In this document: piece after piece, positions 43,620-53,444 of the stretch
Position numbering within the stretch: the first letter of the stretch is position 1
Layout: the number at the start of each line of letters is the position of its first letter
Origin: Lucinisca nassula
Lineage: Eukaryota; Mollusca; Bivalvia; Lucinida; Lucinidae
Reading direction: 5' to 3'
DNA: 64,000 nt
Assembly: GCA_963580285.1 (NCBI GenBank)
Contig: OY757012.1
Coordinates: 168,380,652-168,444,651, forward strand
Notes under the pieces: model-generated
The model's input: only the letters and a program-made list of their open reading frames with translations
Databases searched by the model: none
Told to the model about the DNA's origin: nothing
Translations under genes and position numbers: made by a program

Positions 43620-44011
43620 TAGGGCTGGCTAATTGGGGCTGAACAGATAATCGATTATCAGTCCTGTCATTGCGATCGATAATTGATTAGTAATCGCTAA
43701 TGTTTTTGCCATTACTTTACCTGTCTGGCCTTCTGTCCGAGCATGACTCTTACCATATGTTGCACTTAACCATTTGTATATTTGAACATACAGCCCTGAG
43801 AAAACAGAGTAGACCCAGATGAGACGCCGCATTATGCGGCGTCTCATCAGGGAATGCACTGTTTAACACTTATCCAGCTATTTTAGGCATAACTTTGGGT
43901 AGTAAATTGTACCTATCAAGTAATCGATTAAAAGCAAATCAGAAATGGTAATCATTTTTGTGTAATTTATCGATCGATTAATCGATTATAAGATTAATCG
44001 TGTCAGCCTTA
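43620..44011 (-). mobile_element. 392-bp hAT-type MITE, family C, with 8-bp target duplication
   Basis: TAGGGCTGGC to GTCAGCCTTA, flanked by CTCTTGCC at 43612-43619 and 44012-44019. Same length as the 6692 copy and opposite in orientation. Central palindrome 'gatgagacgccgcattatgc'. Confidence 0.93.
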
Positions 44012-44113
44012 CTCTTGCCCTACTTAATAAATTAATTTTGCCACACCCATTTCTGACTATCAACAAGTCAAATTACTTAGGATAATCATGTATTTGTTCA
44101 CTGTACAAAATCA

Positions 44114-44237
44114 TTAACCCATTGTATGCGGAGAAACCACTAAAGGGGTACCTTGGCAAACAGTGCAGGCCAAGATCAGACACCGCAGTATGCAGGACAT
44201 TTTCAGATTTTGTTTTTTCTCGGCAGCTTAAGGGTTC
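44114..44237 (+). repeat. MITE family B, truncated
   Basis: TTAA-CCCATTGTATGC, then 'ggcaaacagtgcaggccaag' and the half palindrome; the right half is lost. Confidence 0.65.
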
Positions 44238-44303
44238 ATATACATGTAGGCATACACTACACTTTCATCAGATATTTTCGAAGTAATGCGTAACAAGAGA
44301 GAT

Positions 44304-44524
44304 TTAACCCTTATCCTTCTGAACAAATTTATTTAGCCACACCCATGTCTGACTATCAAACAATCAAATGTAAGTTATTCACTCAAGTTTGCAAAATGAA
44401 TGACAGTGTAGATCTTGATCATAAGGTTTCTGAATATGGCTTCTTCAGAAGCCAACTGATCTGGATCTGCACTGTTAGCAAACATACATGTAGGGGTTGT
44501 TGAGTTCAGCGAGATAGGGTTTAA
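44304..44524 (-). mobile_element. TTAA-flanked MITE, family A
   Basis: TTAA-CCCTTATCCTTCTGA and TTCAGCGAGATAGGG-TTTAA; diverged interior with the 'tggcttcttcagaagcca' palindrome. Confidence 0.8.
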
Positions 44525-44562
44525 AACTGTTGTGATTTCAAACTTCAAGAGTTATAGAAAGG

Positions 44563-44788
44563 TTAAGCCATTGTATACTGGTGGACTTTTTCATAGTTAT
44601 ACGTTGAACAAGTCCATTTTTCATTTCAGGGGTGTCAGGCCTATTTTTTTTCTACTTTTGACGGAAAATCCTGTTAGCAAGCTGCAAACAATGCAGATCC
44701 TGAGATGCCGTATTCTGTGGCATCTGATCTCGGCCTGCACTGTTTGCCAGGGTACCCGTTTAGGGGTTTCCTGCCTAAAATGGGTTAA
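44563..44788 (-). mobile_element. TTAA-flanked MITE, family B
   Basis: TTAA-GCCATTGTATAC to CCTAAAATGGG-TTAA; the palindrome around 'cagatcctgagatgccgtat' is partly eroded. Confidence 0.8.
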
Positions 44789-44794
44789 AGAAAC

Positions 44795-47092
44795 AAGAGG
44801 ACCAAGCTAGCTTGGTCCTGTATCGCTCTCCTGAGCTAACAGATTCAAAGTTTAAGGAAGTGCCAACCTTTACTGAAGGCTTTATGGGAGGACATGGTGG
44901 TGACAGGGTAAGCATTTTCTGAAAATCAAGTAGAATTTAACTCTATGATAAACAGGCTGACCTCACCGGTTTTCAAACTCATTCAAGCTTTTATTCCTGA
45001 CTTGCTAAGAAGATCCGATCTAAACTGAAGTGGCTATGGTGATGACAAGTTCAAAAACAAGAGTTTTCAAACTCCTCCAAGCTTTCTGCCTGACTTCCTT
45101 GTTTGTAAGTTTCATGAAGATCCGTTCAAAACTAAAGGGGCAGCAGTGATAACAATGTCGAAAATAGGCATTTTCAGCAATCAAAGGCACGTCACTCTAT
45201 GATAAATGTGCCGACTTGACCGGTATTCGAACTCACCTGAGGTTTTATTCCCAGCCACCTTACATGTAAGTTTCAGAAAGATCCGATCAGACTTGGCCAG
45301 TATTCAAACTCATCCAAGATTTTATTCCCAGCCACCTCACGTATACGTTTCAGAAAGATCCGATCAAAACTGAAGGGGCTACGGTGATGACAAGGTCAAA
45401 ATTTGGCATTTTTAGCAATCAAAGGGATGTTACTCTACAATAAATGAGCCGACTTGGCCAGTTTTCGAACTCATCCAAGGTTTCATCCCCAGCCACCTTA
45501 CATATAAGTTTCAGAAAAATCCGATCAAAACTGAAGGGGCTACGGTAATTACAAGGTCAAAAATCAACATTTTCAGCCATCAAAGGGACAGAACTCTACG
45601 ACAAATGGGCTGACTTGGCCTGTTTTCGAACTCATCCAAGATTTTATCCCCAGCCACCTTACATATAAGTTTCAGAAAGATCCAATCAAAACTGAAGGGG
45701 CTATGGTGTTGACAAGGTCAAAAATCGGCATTTTCAGCAATCAAAGGGACGTAAATCAATGATAAATGGGCCAACTTGGCCGGTATTCAAACTCATCCTA
45801 GGTTTTATCTCCAGTCACATTACATATAGGTTTCAGAGAGTTCGATCCAAACTGAAGGGGCAACAGTGATGACAAGGTAAAAAATCGACATTTTCAGCCA
45901 TCAAAGGGACATAACTATATAGTTAATGGGGCAACTTGGCCGGTTTTCGAACGCATCCGAGGTTTGTTCCCCAGCCACCTTACATATAAGTTTCAGAAAG
46001 ATCCGATCAAAACTGAAGGGGCTACAGTGTTGACAAGGTCAAAAATCAACATTTTCAGCAATCAAAGGGACCTAACTCTATGATAAATAGGCCACCTTTG
46101 CCGGTTTTCGAACTCATCAGAGGCTTTATCCCCAGTCACCTTGCATAAAAGTTTCAGAAAGATCTGATCAAAACTCAAAGGGCTACGGTGATGACAAGAT
46201 CAAAAATCAGCATTTTCAGCAATCAAAGGGACGTTACTCTGTGATAAATGGACCAACTTGGCTGGTTTTCGAACTCATCCGAGATTTTATCCCCAGCCAC
46301 TTTACATATAAGTTTCAGAAAGATTCAATCAAAACTGAAAGGGCTACAGTGATGACAAGGTCAAAAATCAGCATTTTCAGCAATCAAAGGGACGTTACTC
46401 TACGATAAAAGGGCCGACTTCGTCGGTTTTCGAACTCATCCGAGATTTTATCCACAGCCACCTTACATATAAGTTTCAGAAAGATCCGATCAAAACTGAA
46501 GGGGCTACGGTGATGACAAGGTCAAAAATCAGCATTTTCAGCAATCAAAGGGACGTAACTCTATGATGAACCAGCGGACTAGGCCGGTTTTCGAACTCAT
46601 CCGAGGTTTTATCCCCAGCCACATAACATATAAGTTTCAGAAAGATCTGATCAAAACTGAAGGGGCTACGGTGATGACAAGGTCGAAAATGGGCATTTTC
46701 AGCAATCAAAGGGACGTAACTCTATGATAAATGGGCCGACTTGGCCGGTTTTAAAACTCATCTGAGTTTTTATCCCCAGTCACCTTACATATAAGTTTCA
46801 GAAAGATCCGATCAAAACTGAAGGCGCTACGGTGATGACAAGCATTTTCCAATAGTAAGTCTATGGGACCTTGTGGTTGCCATAGGAACCAAAGTTTTAG
46901 AGCGATTTCAAAAAAAAGTTTATGTCATCAATGCCCCACCAGAGGCATACTACAGGTGAGAAATGATTGAGATCAGCCTGCAGGAAACAGAGATATAGCT
47001 GCTCAAAAGTGTGGACGGACGACGGACGGACGGACGACGGAGGACCCACTATACTATAAGCTCCCCTGGAGCCTTCGGCCCAGGTGAGCTAA
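44795..47092 (+). mobile_element. 2.3-kb array element with hairpins at both ends and 161-bp units
   Basis: 5' end AACAAGAGGACCAAGCTAGC-TTGGTCCT (palindrome), then 'cgctctcctgagctaac'. The array anchor 'aatcaaaggga' lies at 45417, 45578, 45739, 45899, 46060, 46221, 46382, 46543 and 46704 (161 bp, once 160). The 3' part has 'ttgccataggaaccaaag', (ACGG)n/GACGACGG and the hairpin GCTCCCCTGGAGCcttcGGCCCAGGTGAGC-TAA. It is the most complete element of this type in the window. Non-coding. Confidence 0.9.
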
Positions 47093-48405
47093 CTAGAAAT
47101 GTGTCAATACAACACAAATGCCCCCGCCCAGGGACCTACCTCCCCTCCCCCGATCACCTTAAGGTCATGCGGCAGGGGCGGGGTTATGGCTGAATGAAAC
47201 TTTTGACATGTAGCTATCATCATTCCAAATATGTAGCAAATCCATCACATGGTTAAAGAAATATGAGCTCTCAAAAATATAATAAAAAAATTTCTATGTC
47301 TGTGACCTTGACCTTCAGTTAAGGGGTGGGGGTATGGCTCAATGAAACTTTGGACCTGCAACTATTGTCATACCAAATATGAAGCAAATCCATTATAGAG
47401 TTTGGAAAATATAAGCTATTAACATACTTAATTTTGAAAATTTCTATGTCTGCGACCTTGCCCTTGAAGTCATAGGCATGGGTGGGGGTATTACTGAATA
47501 AATCTTTGGACCTGCATCTATCATTAAACCAAATATGAACCAAATGAATCATAAAAGTTAAAAGTTCAACATGGTACAAATACCTTAACCTGAGTGTTAA
47601 ACATTAAAAATTTCTAAGTCCGTGACCTTGACCTTGAGACCATGGGTATTTGTTTGTATTGGAGTTTTACAGCCCAGTCAACACTATTTAGGTCATTTTT
47701 GAGCCGGTCAGTTTACCTATCAACACTTTCCTGGGCAGGCTTATACGTAAGCGGTTAACCAGTACAGTGCACATTCTTTCGCCAGAAACTGACAACTGCC
47801 CTTCTTGAATCAACGGAAGAGAGAGAATGACCGTAGAAAAGATTTCATGATCAATCTCCACGAAAGAATGTTGCCGACCCCGGTGGGAGTCGAACCCGCG
47901 TCCTCCTGATCACCAGTCAGACGCGCATCCGACTGAGCCACTGAGGCCGGCTGAGACCATGGGTAGGTGTGGGGGTATTGCTGGATAAAACTTTGGACCC
48001 ATATCTATCATCGTACTAAATATAAACCACATCCATTGCATGGTTTGAAAAATATGAGCTCAAGTTCTACCCTGACCGAAAACCTTAACCTGAGTCTTAA
48101 ACATTAAAAATTTCTAAGTCTGTGACCTTGACCTTGAGACCATGGGTAGGTGTGGGGGTATTGTTGGATAAAACTTTGGACCCATATCTATCATCATACT
48201 AAATATAAACCACATCCATTGCATGGTTTGAAAAATATGAGCTCAAGTTCTACCCTGACCCAAAACCTTAACCTGAGTCTAACAGGATTACGTACGTACA
48301 TGTACGTACACACTTTCGTACATTCGGACGCACGTACCCACAGACGCACATACGGAAAACCTAAAAACTATATGCCCCCGGCATCATACGATGCGGGGGC
48401 ATAAA
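47091..48405 (+). mobile_element. Array element of the CTAGA/ATGCCCCC subtype, inserted at the 3' end of the preceding element
   Basis: 5' CTAGAAATGTGTCAATACAA-CAC (short hairpin) and ATGCCCCCGCCC. About four core units with 'tttctatgtctgtgaccttg' (47291, 47441, 47611, 48111) follow. The 3' end has a 'cgtacgtacatgtacgtaca' stretch and the hairpin ATGCCCCCGGCATCatacGATGCGGGGGCAT-AAAAA. A SINE has inserted at 47649. Confidence 0.82.
47649..47951 (-). repeat. tRNA-derived SINE, family C, with 14-bp target duplication
   Basis: On the minus strand the head is GCCGGCCTCAGTGGCTCAGT (A-box region) and GGGTTCGACTCCC (B box). The body has 'cgcttacgtataagcctgcc' and the tail 'ctccaatacaaacaaa'. TGAGACCATGGGTA is repeated at 47635-47648 and 47952-47965. 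Confidence 0.92.
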
Positions 48406-48410
48406 AAGCA

Positions 48411-48910
48411 ATTAGCCAAATGGCTACATGACATTGTATGTCATGTCCATTGGTCATGTAAAAAAAAATTATGTTGAAGAAACAGAGCTTTTAGTTTAGA
48501 AACAAACAGACCACACATTGCTTGGCAAAAGCATGAAAAGAATGTCATGCTCAGTAACAGTCGAAAGGAACTGGACAGGGTGTTTCACGGGAGTGTGTGC
48601 ATAGTTTCATTCACCTAGTGTTCATGAAACAGAGAGCTCTACATAGTCTAAACATTGTTCCGCCAAGTGTGAAAAGTAGGTCGAGGTTAGAAACGGCCGA
48701 CAGCACTGGTCCGGGAGTGTCGTGGTGGATGTGTGTGGTCCGGGAGAGTTGTGACACACCCATCACGACTCTCCTAGACCAACATGCACCACTTTGTTTG
48801 CCTTCAAAAAACAGAGGCACATGTAATTGCAGACTAACTAGAGCTGTCAGAGGATCTGACAATAGCGCCGCTGCAGCACTACAGGAGGAGAAAGACCTAT
48901 AGTGTTGACA
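48411..48910. other. Unassigned region with overlapping open frames on both strands
   Basis: A plus frame of 101 codons (48597-48902) and a minus frame of 83 codons (48611-48862) overlap. The plus frame holds LLDQHAPL, a phrase seen in the linker of some LINE polyproteins, but there is no other support. Confidence 0.3.
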
Positions 48911-49120
48911 TACAGTAGAATTCCTATATTAAGACCACCTTTGGGACTGTTCAAAAGTGGTCTTTAAGAACACTTTTGAACAGTCCCAAAGTTGTTTCCT
49001 GACCAGAGGACCACTGTACGCAGAAAACACAAAGAATGAATAACTGCAATCACTAAATAAGGTTTTTAAAGCAGAATTAGTCTTAATTGTAGGTGGTCTT
49101 AATAATGGAATTTCACTGTA
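48911..49120 (-). mobile_element. 210-bp TA-flanked MITE, family D
   Basis: TACAGTAGAATTCC to GGAATTTCACTGTA, the inverse of the 4947 copy and identical in length. Internal hairpin 'gttcaaaagtggtctttaag'. Confidence 0.85.
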
Positions 49121-49740
49121 TTTTGAATTCATGCATACCAGATTATCATTGTAGGACATGGTAACATGGCAACATAAAACCTATCAAGGGATAAACTTCC
49201 TGAGTTCTGGCCCCAAAGCTATGATTCTGGTATACATGAATTGATTCCATCCACCCACTGCCTATGTGTATAGTAGTCGCAGATAAGCTTGACTAGGCGG
49301 AGCTATTCAAGTATTGTCAATAATGTCAAATTCGCTGAGCCCACCAGAAAATTCGGTAGAGTGCCTTTTGCATGCTTTCTACAAGCGGAAGAAATGGTCA
49401 TATACGCAGTTACAGTTGAATTCACACAATCGGGTGACTTGGTTTACCTTTTTGTCAATATTCCTAAGACAGGTACAAATGATAGCTCCCCCTAGTCAAT
49501 CTTATCTGCGACTACTATACCAGGTTTCAATTTTCAAGCCTTCGTAATTCTTAGTTCTTGAGAACAGTGCAACAAAAATTTTTCATTAATGACAAATTAT
49601 AAAACCTATCAAGGGATGAAGTTCCAAGAGCTATAGGCCATTACCTCACTCAGGTTGGTGTTTAGCTAAAAAAAGAGAAGTCACTGGATGAGTCCTTAAA
49701 ACTATTTACAATCTGAATAACAGAGGTATACTAAAAACGC
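49121..49740. other. Unassigned spacer
   Basis: 'acctatcaagggat' occurs twice (49181 and 49604), otherwise nothing recognised. Frames at 49289-49547 show no motif. Confidence 0.35.
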
Positions 49741-49744
49741 ATAC

Positions 49745-50285
49745 CTCTGAATCTTAATCTTACACTGTACGGGCTTTGAACTCCTCTGCAGTCTCTGCAT
49801 TCACCACAGAAGAGGAAAGGCTATTCCACTGGGGAATAGTTCTAAGAAAAATGGAATTTTTCAGGGCATCACTATAGGACTGGTACCTATGATATTGCGA
49901 GTTGTTTACTTTTGCTGCCCTTGTTCGGGTTGAAACTGTGGCAGGGGTCAAGTATTTGTCTTTATTAATGGCCACTGTACCTGATGTCCTGAATGTATCT
50001 CATAGAAGGTTAAAGAGGACTGCTCAGGACGGGCCTCTAGGGATGGCCATTCTAGCTCGTTAAGCATGTCACCGACGCTACTTCTATTGTGCCATCATCG
50101 GCAGGTCCATCGAGCAGCTGTCCTCTGCACCTTCTCCACCTGCTGTCGGCTGCTGAATCTGAGTTTTGACATAGGGATGCCAAATTGGTGATGCACATTC
50201 AAGCTGAGGGCGAACCAATGTTTTATATGCAACATCCTTTGTCTGCCCAGATGCATGTTAGCGACACTGGTCTATAATTTGCTTG
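49745..50285 (-). pseudogene. LINE reverse-transcriptase C-terminal fragment (CR1/jockey-like, family D)
   Basis: Minus-strand frames with shifts read YKTLVRPQLECASPIWHP (the thumb motif of CR1/jockey-type polymerases), then ARMAIPRGPS and the tail IFLRTIPQWNSLSSSVVNAE with the conserved FxRTIxxWNxL pattern. 5'-truncated and interrupted by several stops. The last 71-codon stretch (49975-49760) is intact. Confidence 0.7.
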
Positions 50286-50311
50286 GTCATATTTTTCTCC
50301 TTTTTTTAAAG

Positions 50312-50650
50312 ACCGGAGCGTGATAGCTCAGTGGTTAGTGCACTTGCCTCTGATGCTAGAGGTCCCGGGTTCGATCCCCGGCAGCGGCGATAAAATTTAG
50401 TGTCCAAACATGCTCCTTTGGCATCATTTGCAGGGATGAATGTCATAAAGTGCACCGTCCTTCGGATTGGGACGTTAACTGGAGGCCCCCTGTGCAGGAA
50501 GAACGATCCCCTGTGCAGGTTAAAGATCCCTACCGTAATAACATGATTACTGTGTGGGCTGTCATCCTGCAAACCTGGAGTGTATGTAATGTACACCTGC
50601 GGTAATGGTCAAATGAGACCAACACAGTATCAATAGATAGATAGATAGAC
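50312..50650 (+). repeat. tRNA-derived SINE, family D
   Basis: The head 'gtgatagctcagtggttagt' with 'gggttcgatccccggcagcg' is a good A/B-box pair. The body is 'gcaccgtccttcggattggg' and 'acatgattactgtgtgggct'; the tail is (ATAG)n. Confidence 0.85.
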
Positions 50651-50654
50651 CGGG

Positions 50655-51060
50655 GTAACATTTGCTTGTAGCAAGTCATCTGGACTTGCCTCTGATGCTA
50701 GAGGCCCCCGGTTCGATCCCCGGAGGCGGTAATTATTTCGGTGGCAGAACATGCTCCATTGGCATCATCCTCGAGTGTATATAATGTACACCTGTAGTAA
50801 TGGTCAAATGTGGCAGACGCAGTATCAGTAGAAAGAAAAGTGCACTGTCCTTCGGATCAGCACGTTAACTGGAGGCCCCCTGTGCTGGAAGAGGCATCTC
50901 CTGTACAGGTTTAATAAAGACCCCTTCCGTAATTACATGATTACTGTGTAGGCTTTCAACCCTGCAACCTGGAGTGTATATAATATTCATCTGCGAGTAA
51001 TGGTCAAATGTGACCAATTGCAGTACAAGTAGAGAGAAAGAAAGTGCCCTGGCCAAGTGA
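50655..51060 (+). repeat. tRNA-derived SINE, family D, second copy
   Basis: 'tctggacttgcctctgatgc' and 'cggttcgatccccggaggcg', then a body with an internal duplication: 'gtgtatataatgtacacctg' at 50774 recurs as 'gtgtatataatattcatctg' at 50974. Confidence 0.75.
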
Positions 51061-51061
51061 T

Positions 51062-52290
51062 TCATTGAAGATCAGAATCAGAATTCTTACTGGTGACACG
51101 TCAAATGACATTCATACACCAGGACCTGTGATATGGGGAGTTAGTCCCTAGCTCTAACCAAAGATGTAAACTTAGCTACACAATCCTCAGCACCGTCAGC
51201 CGTCGAAATAATAGAATCGGGAAGGGCATTCCAATCTCTAATGGTTCGGGGGAAGAACGATTCTTTATAAATATCCGTTCTTGCAGTAAGGGTCTGAAAC
51301 GTCATTGAATGGTGCTTTCTACAGTGCCTAGCCGGGGGAACAAGGTCATCTGTTAGAATGCTGGCAGCACCCTTTAGACCTTTGTATAAGAGTACTGTCT
51401 CTTCTCCTTTTCTTGAGAGACTCCCATCTTAATTTTCCTAGAATTCCAGTCATGCTCCCAGTTTCAAAGCAGTAATTTCCAGTTACAAATCTAGCAGCTC
51501 TATTCTGAACTTTTTCAATTTCTTCATTTAGGATCACTCCTCTTGGGTCCCAGATGCAGCTACCATATTCCAAGATTGGGCAAACAAGTCCCCTGTATGC
51601 TGTCTCTTTCACATCCTGAGGACACTGATGAAGATTTCGCCTCAGGAATCCAAGTGTTCTATTCGCCTTTGTACACATATTGCTAATGTGTGTATTCCAT
51701 CTCAAATCGTGAGTGATTGTCACAACAAGGTATTTAATGGAATTCACATTTTCGAGAACCGTTCCCTCTAAAGTGTAAGAAGCCTCAAATTTATTAGATC
51801 TCTTCCTTGTTATCTGCATAATATTGCATTTAACTGGCTGAAATCTCATGCCCCATTTTCGGGCCCAACAACCTAATCTATCTATGTCAGCCTGAAGTTT
51901 CAGTGAGTCATCTGTATCTCTAATTTCCCGGTAACAAACACAGTCATCTGCGAAAAGACTTATTTCTGAGTCAATGTCAGTGGAAATATCATTGATGTAC
52001 AGGGAGAACAATAGAGGACCAAGAAAAGTCCCTTGTGGGACTCCAGACAAAACTGGCGCCCATACTGAAGATTCACCATTAACAACAACACGCCGTTTTC
52101 TGTAGCAAAGGAAGGAATCAATCCATTTAAGGGTCTTCCCTCCAATTCCATAACCAAATAATTTGGATTTAAGTAGTTCATGAGGAGGGGTGTCAAAAGC
52201 CTTCTCGAAGTCCAGAATAAATGTGTCCACCTGCCCCCCTTTGTCCAGGATTTTTGGCCAATCATTAATAATCATGCTCAACTGATAAAA
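51062..52290 (-). pseudogene. CR1/jockey-like LINE, family A: reverse transcriptase, 5'-truncated
   Basis: From about 52285 the frame reads QVDTFILDFEKAFDTPPHEL (RT motif 2 region), SGVPQGTFLGPLLFSLYIND (motif 4), the catalytic SLFADDCV near 52000 and KYLVVTITHDLRWN. After a frameshift near 51370 it ends FFPRTIRDWNALPDSIISTA, with a stop near 51144. The 3'UTR ends in 'gaattctgattctgatct' on the minus strand, a CR1-type short terminal repeat. It lacks the endonuclease and N-terminal RT: a dead 5'-truncated copy. Confidence 0.88.
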
Positions 52291-52504
52291 CAGGGCTTCC
52301 ATTAACTCCCAAATTCAGAAAGTCCCAGACTTCCTACCCTTGAAATCTGGAAGTCCCACTGGAAAATTCAGGAAGTCCCAATTTTGAAGCAAGGTGTTTG
52401 CGGATCGTAAAATTGTTTTGATGAAGAAATATATATTATTTTAATCTATGAATCTCTTGTTTGCATTTCAATCACCTTAATATTCTTTGAGATGGCTAGT
52501 AAAG

Positions 52505-52585
52505 TGTGGATATGTAAACTGACCGGCTCAAAAATAACTTGAGTAGTGTTGACTGGGCCGTTAAACTCAAAACAATCAACCCCAC
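52505..52585 (+). repeat. SINE family C tail, truncated
   Basis: 'gtgtggatatgtaaactgac' to 'gactgggccgttaaactcaa'; only the 3' part. Confidence 0.65.
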
Positions 52586-52649
52586 CCCCCCCTCCAAAAT
52601 AAATAAAAAGTAAAGAAAACAATCACATTACCCATCCCCATATATGCTA

Positions 52650-52795
52650 GTGGCCCATTTTTGGGTCATTAGCAAACCGTGTAGACCCAGATCAGACGCC
52701 ACAGAACATAGCGTCTGATCTGTCTACACTGTTTGTAGAACTTAACACAAATAAAACAAACCTGACACCCATTGTCATATATGGATTAAAAAGAA
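52650..52795 (+). repeat. MITE family B, degenerate
   Basis: 'gtgtagacccagatcagacg'/'agcgtctgatctgtctacac' palindrome with 'aaacctgacaccc'; the TTAA ends are eroded. Confidence 0.6.
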
Positions 52796-52799
52796 ATAA

Positions 52800-53440
52800 A
52801 GAAAAATTCTTTTGTAAAAGATTTTTACCAAATTTTGCAAAACTTCATAGTACTCTAAACACTCGGAACTGTTTCAGACAAACAGGCAGAAACGCAGAAA
52901 CACCTGCAACTTTGGTCAATGGCAGCAGACTTAGACGAGTCAGCGGTATTTTTTTTTTTTGCTTTTTGGCTAACAGACAGATCAGACTGCAGCTCGGACC
53001 CTGACGAACCGGCATAGTCAGATTCGCCGGTTTTACCTATTTTCGAGGAGCCAAAATCAAACGGCCATCGCAGGTACATTCTGGGAAGTTATACATTATT
53101 TTCGTCATTTCACCTGGTGAACACCTGCTATTTAATCAAGAAAAAAATGTGAATCTATCTTTGAAACTATTGTCACACTTTGCATCGCTAATAATAATCT
53201 CACTACCAAACACCTAAATTACGACCCGCTTTAATTTAAACAGTATCAAGTTTACAGGATTAAAAAAACACTTATCGTTAATGAGATAATTAGTTTATCC
53301 TCAACTACTAATCCGTTTAATTATATGCAAACACCGAGCAATCACCTCGACACGTTTTTCACACACCGATGACGATCAAAGGTGTGCCGACGCACGTGAT
53401 TCTGACTGTCAATATAATACCGCGCAGAAAATTTACAACC
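52800..53440. other. Unassigned region with promoter-like GC rise
   Basis: A 74-codon minus frame (53079-52855) contains a (T)n-encoded lysine run and shows no motif. No exon signals are convincing. Confidence 0.3.
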
Positions 53441-53444
53441 TGTG

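Noticed and set aside
48597..48902. 101-codon plus frame containing LLDQHAPL
   Set aside because: It overlaps an equally long minus frame and has no second motif; too weak to call a LINE polyprotein or a gene.
50312..50400. Good tRNA-like A and B boxes (also at 18572, 47880, 58687)
   Set aside because: In each case they head a longer repeat with a SINE body and tail, or lack a proper cloverleaf spacing, so they are SINE promoters and not tRNA genes.
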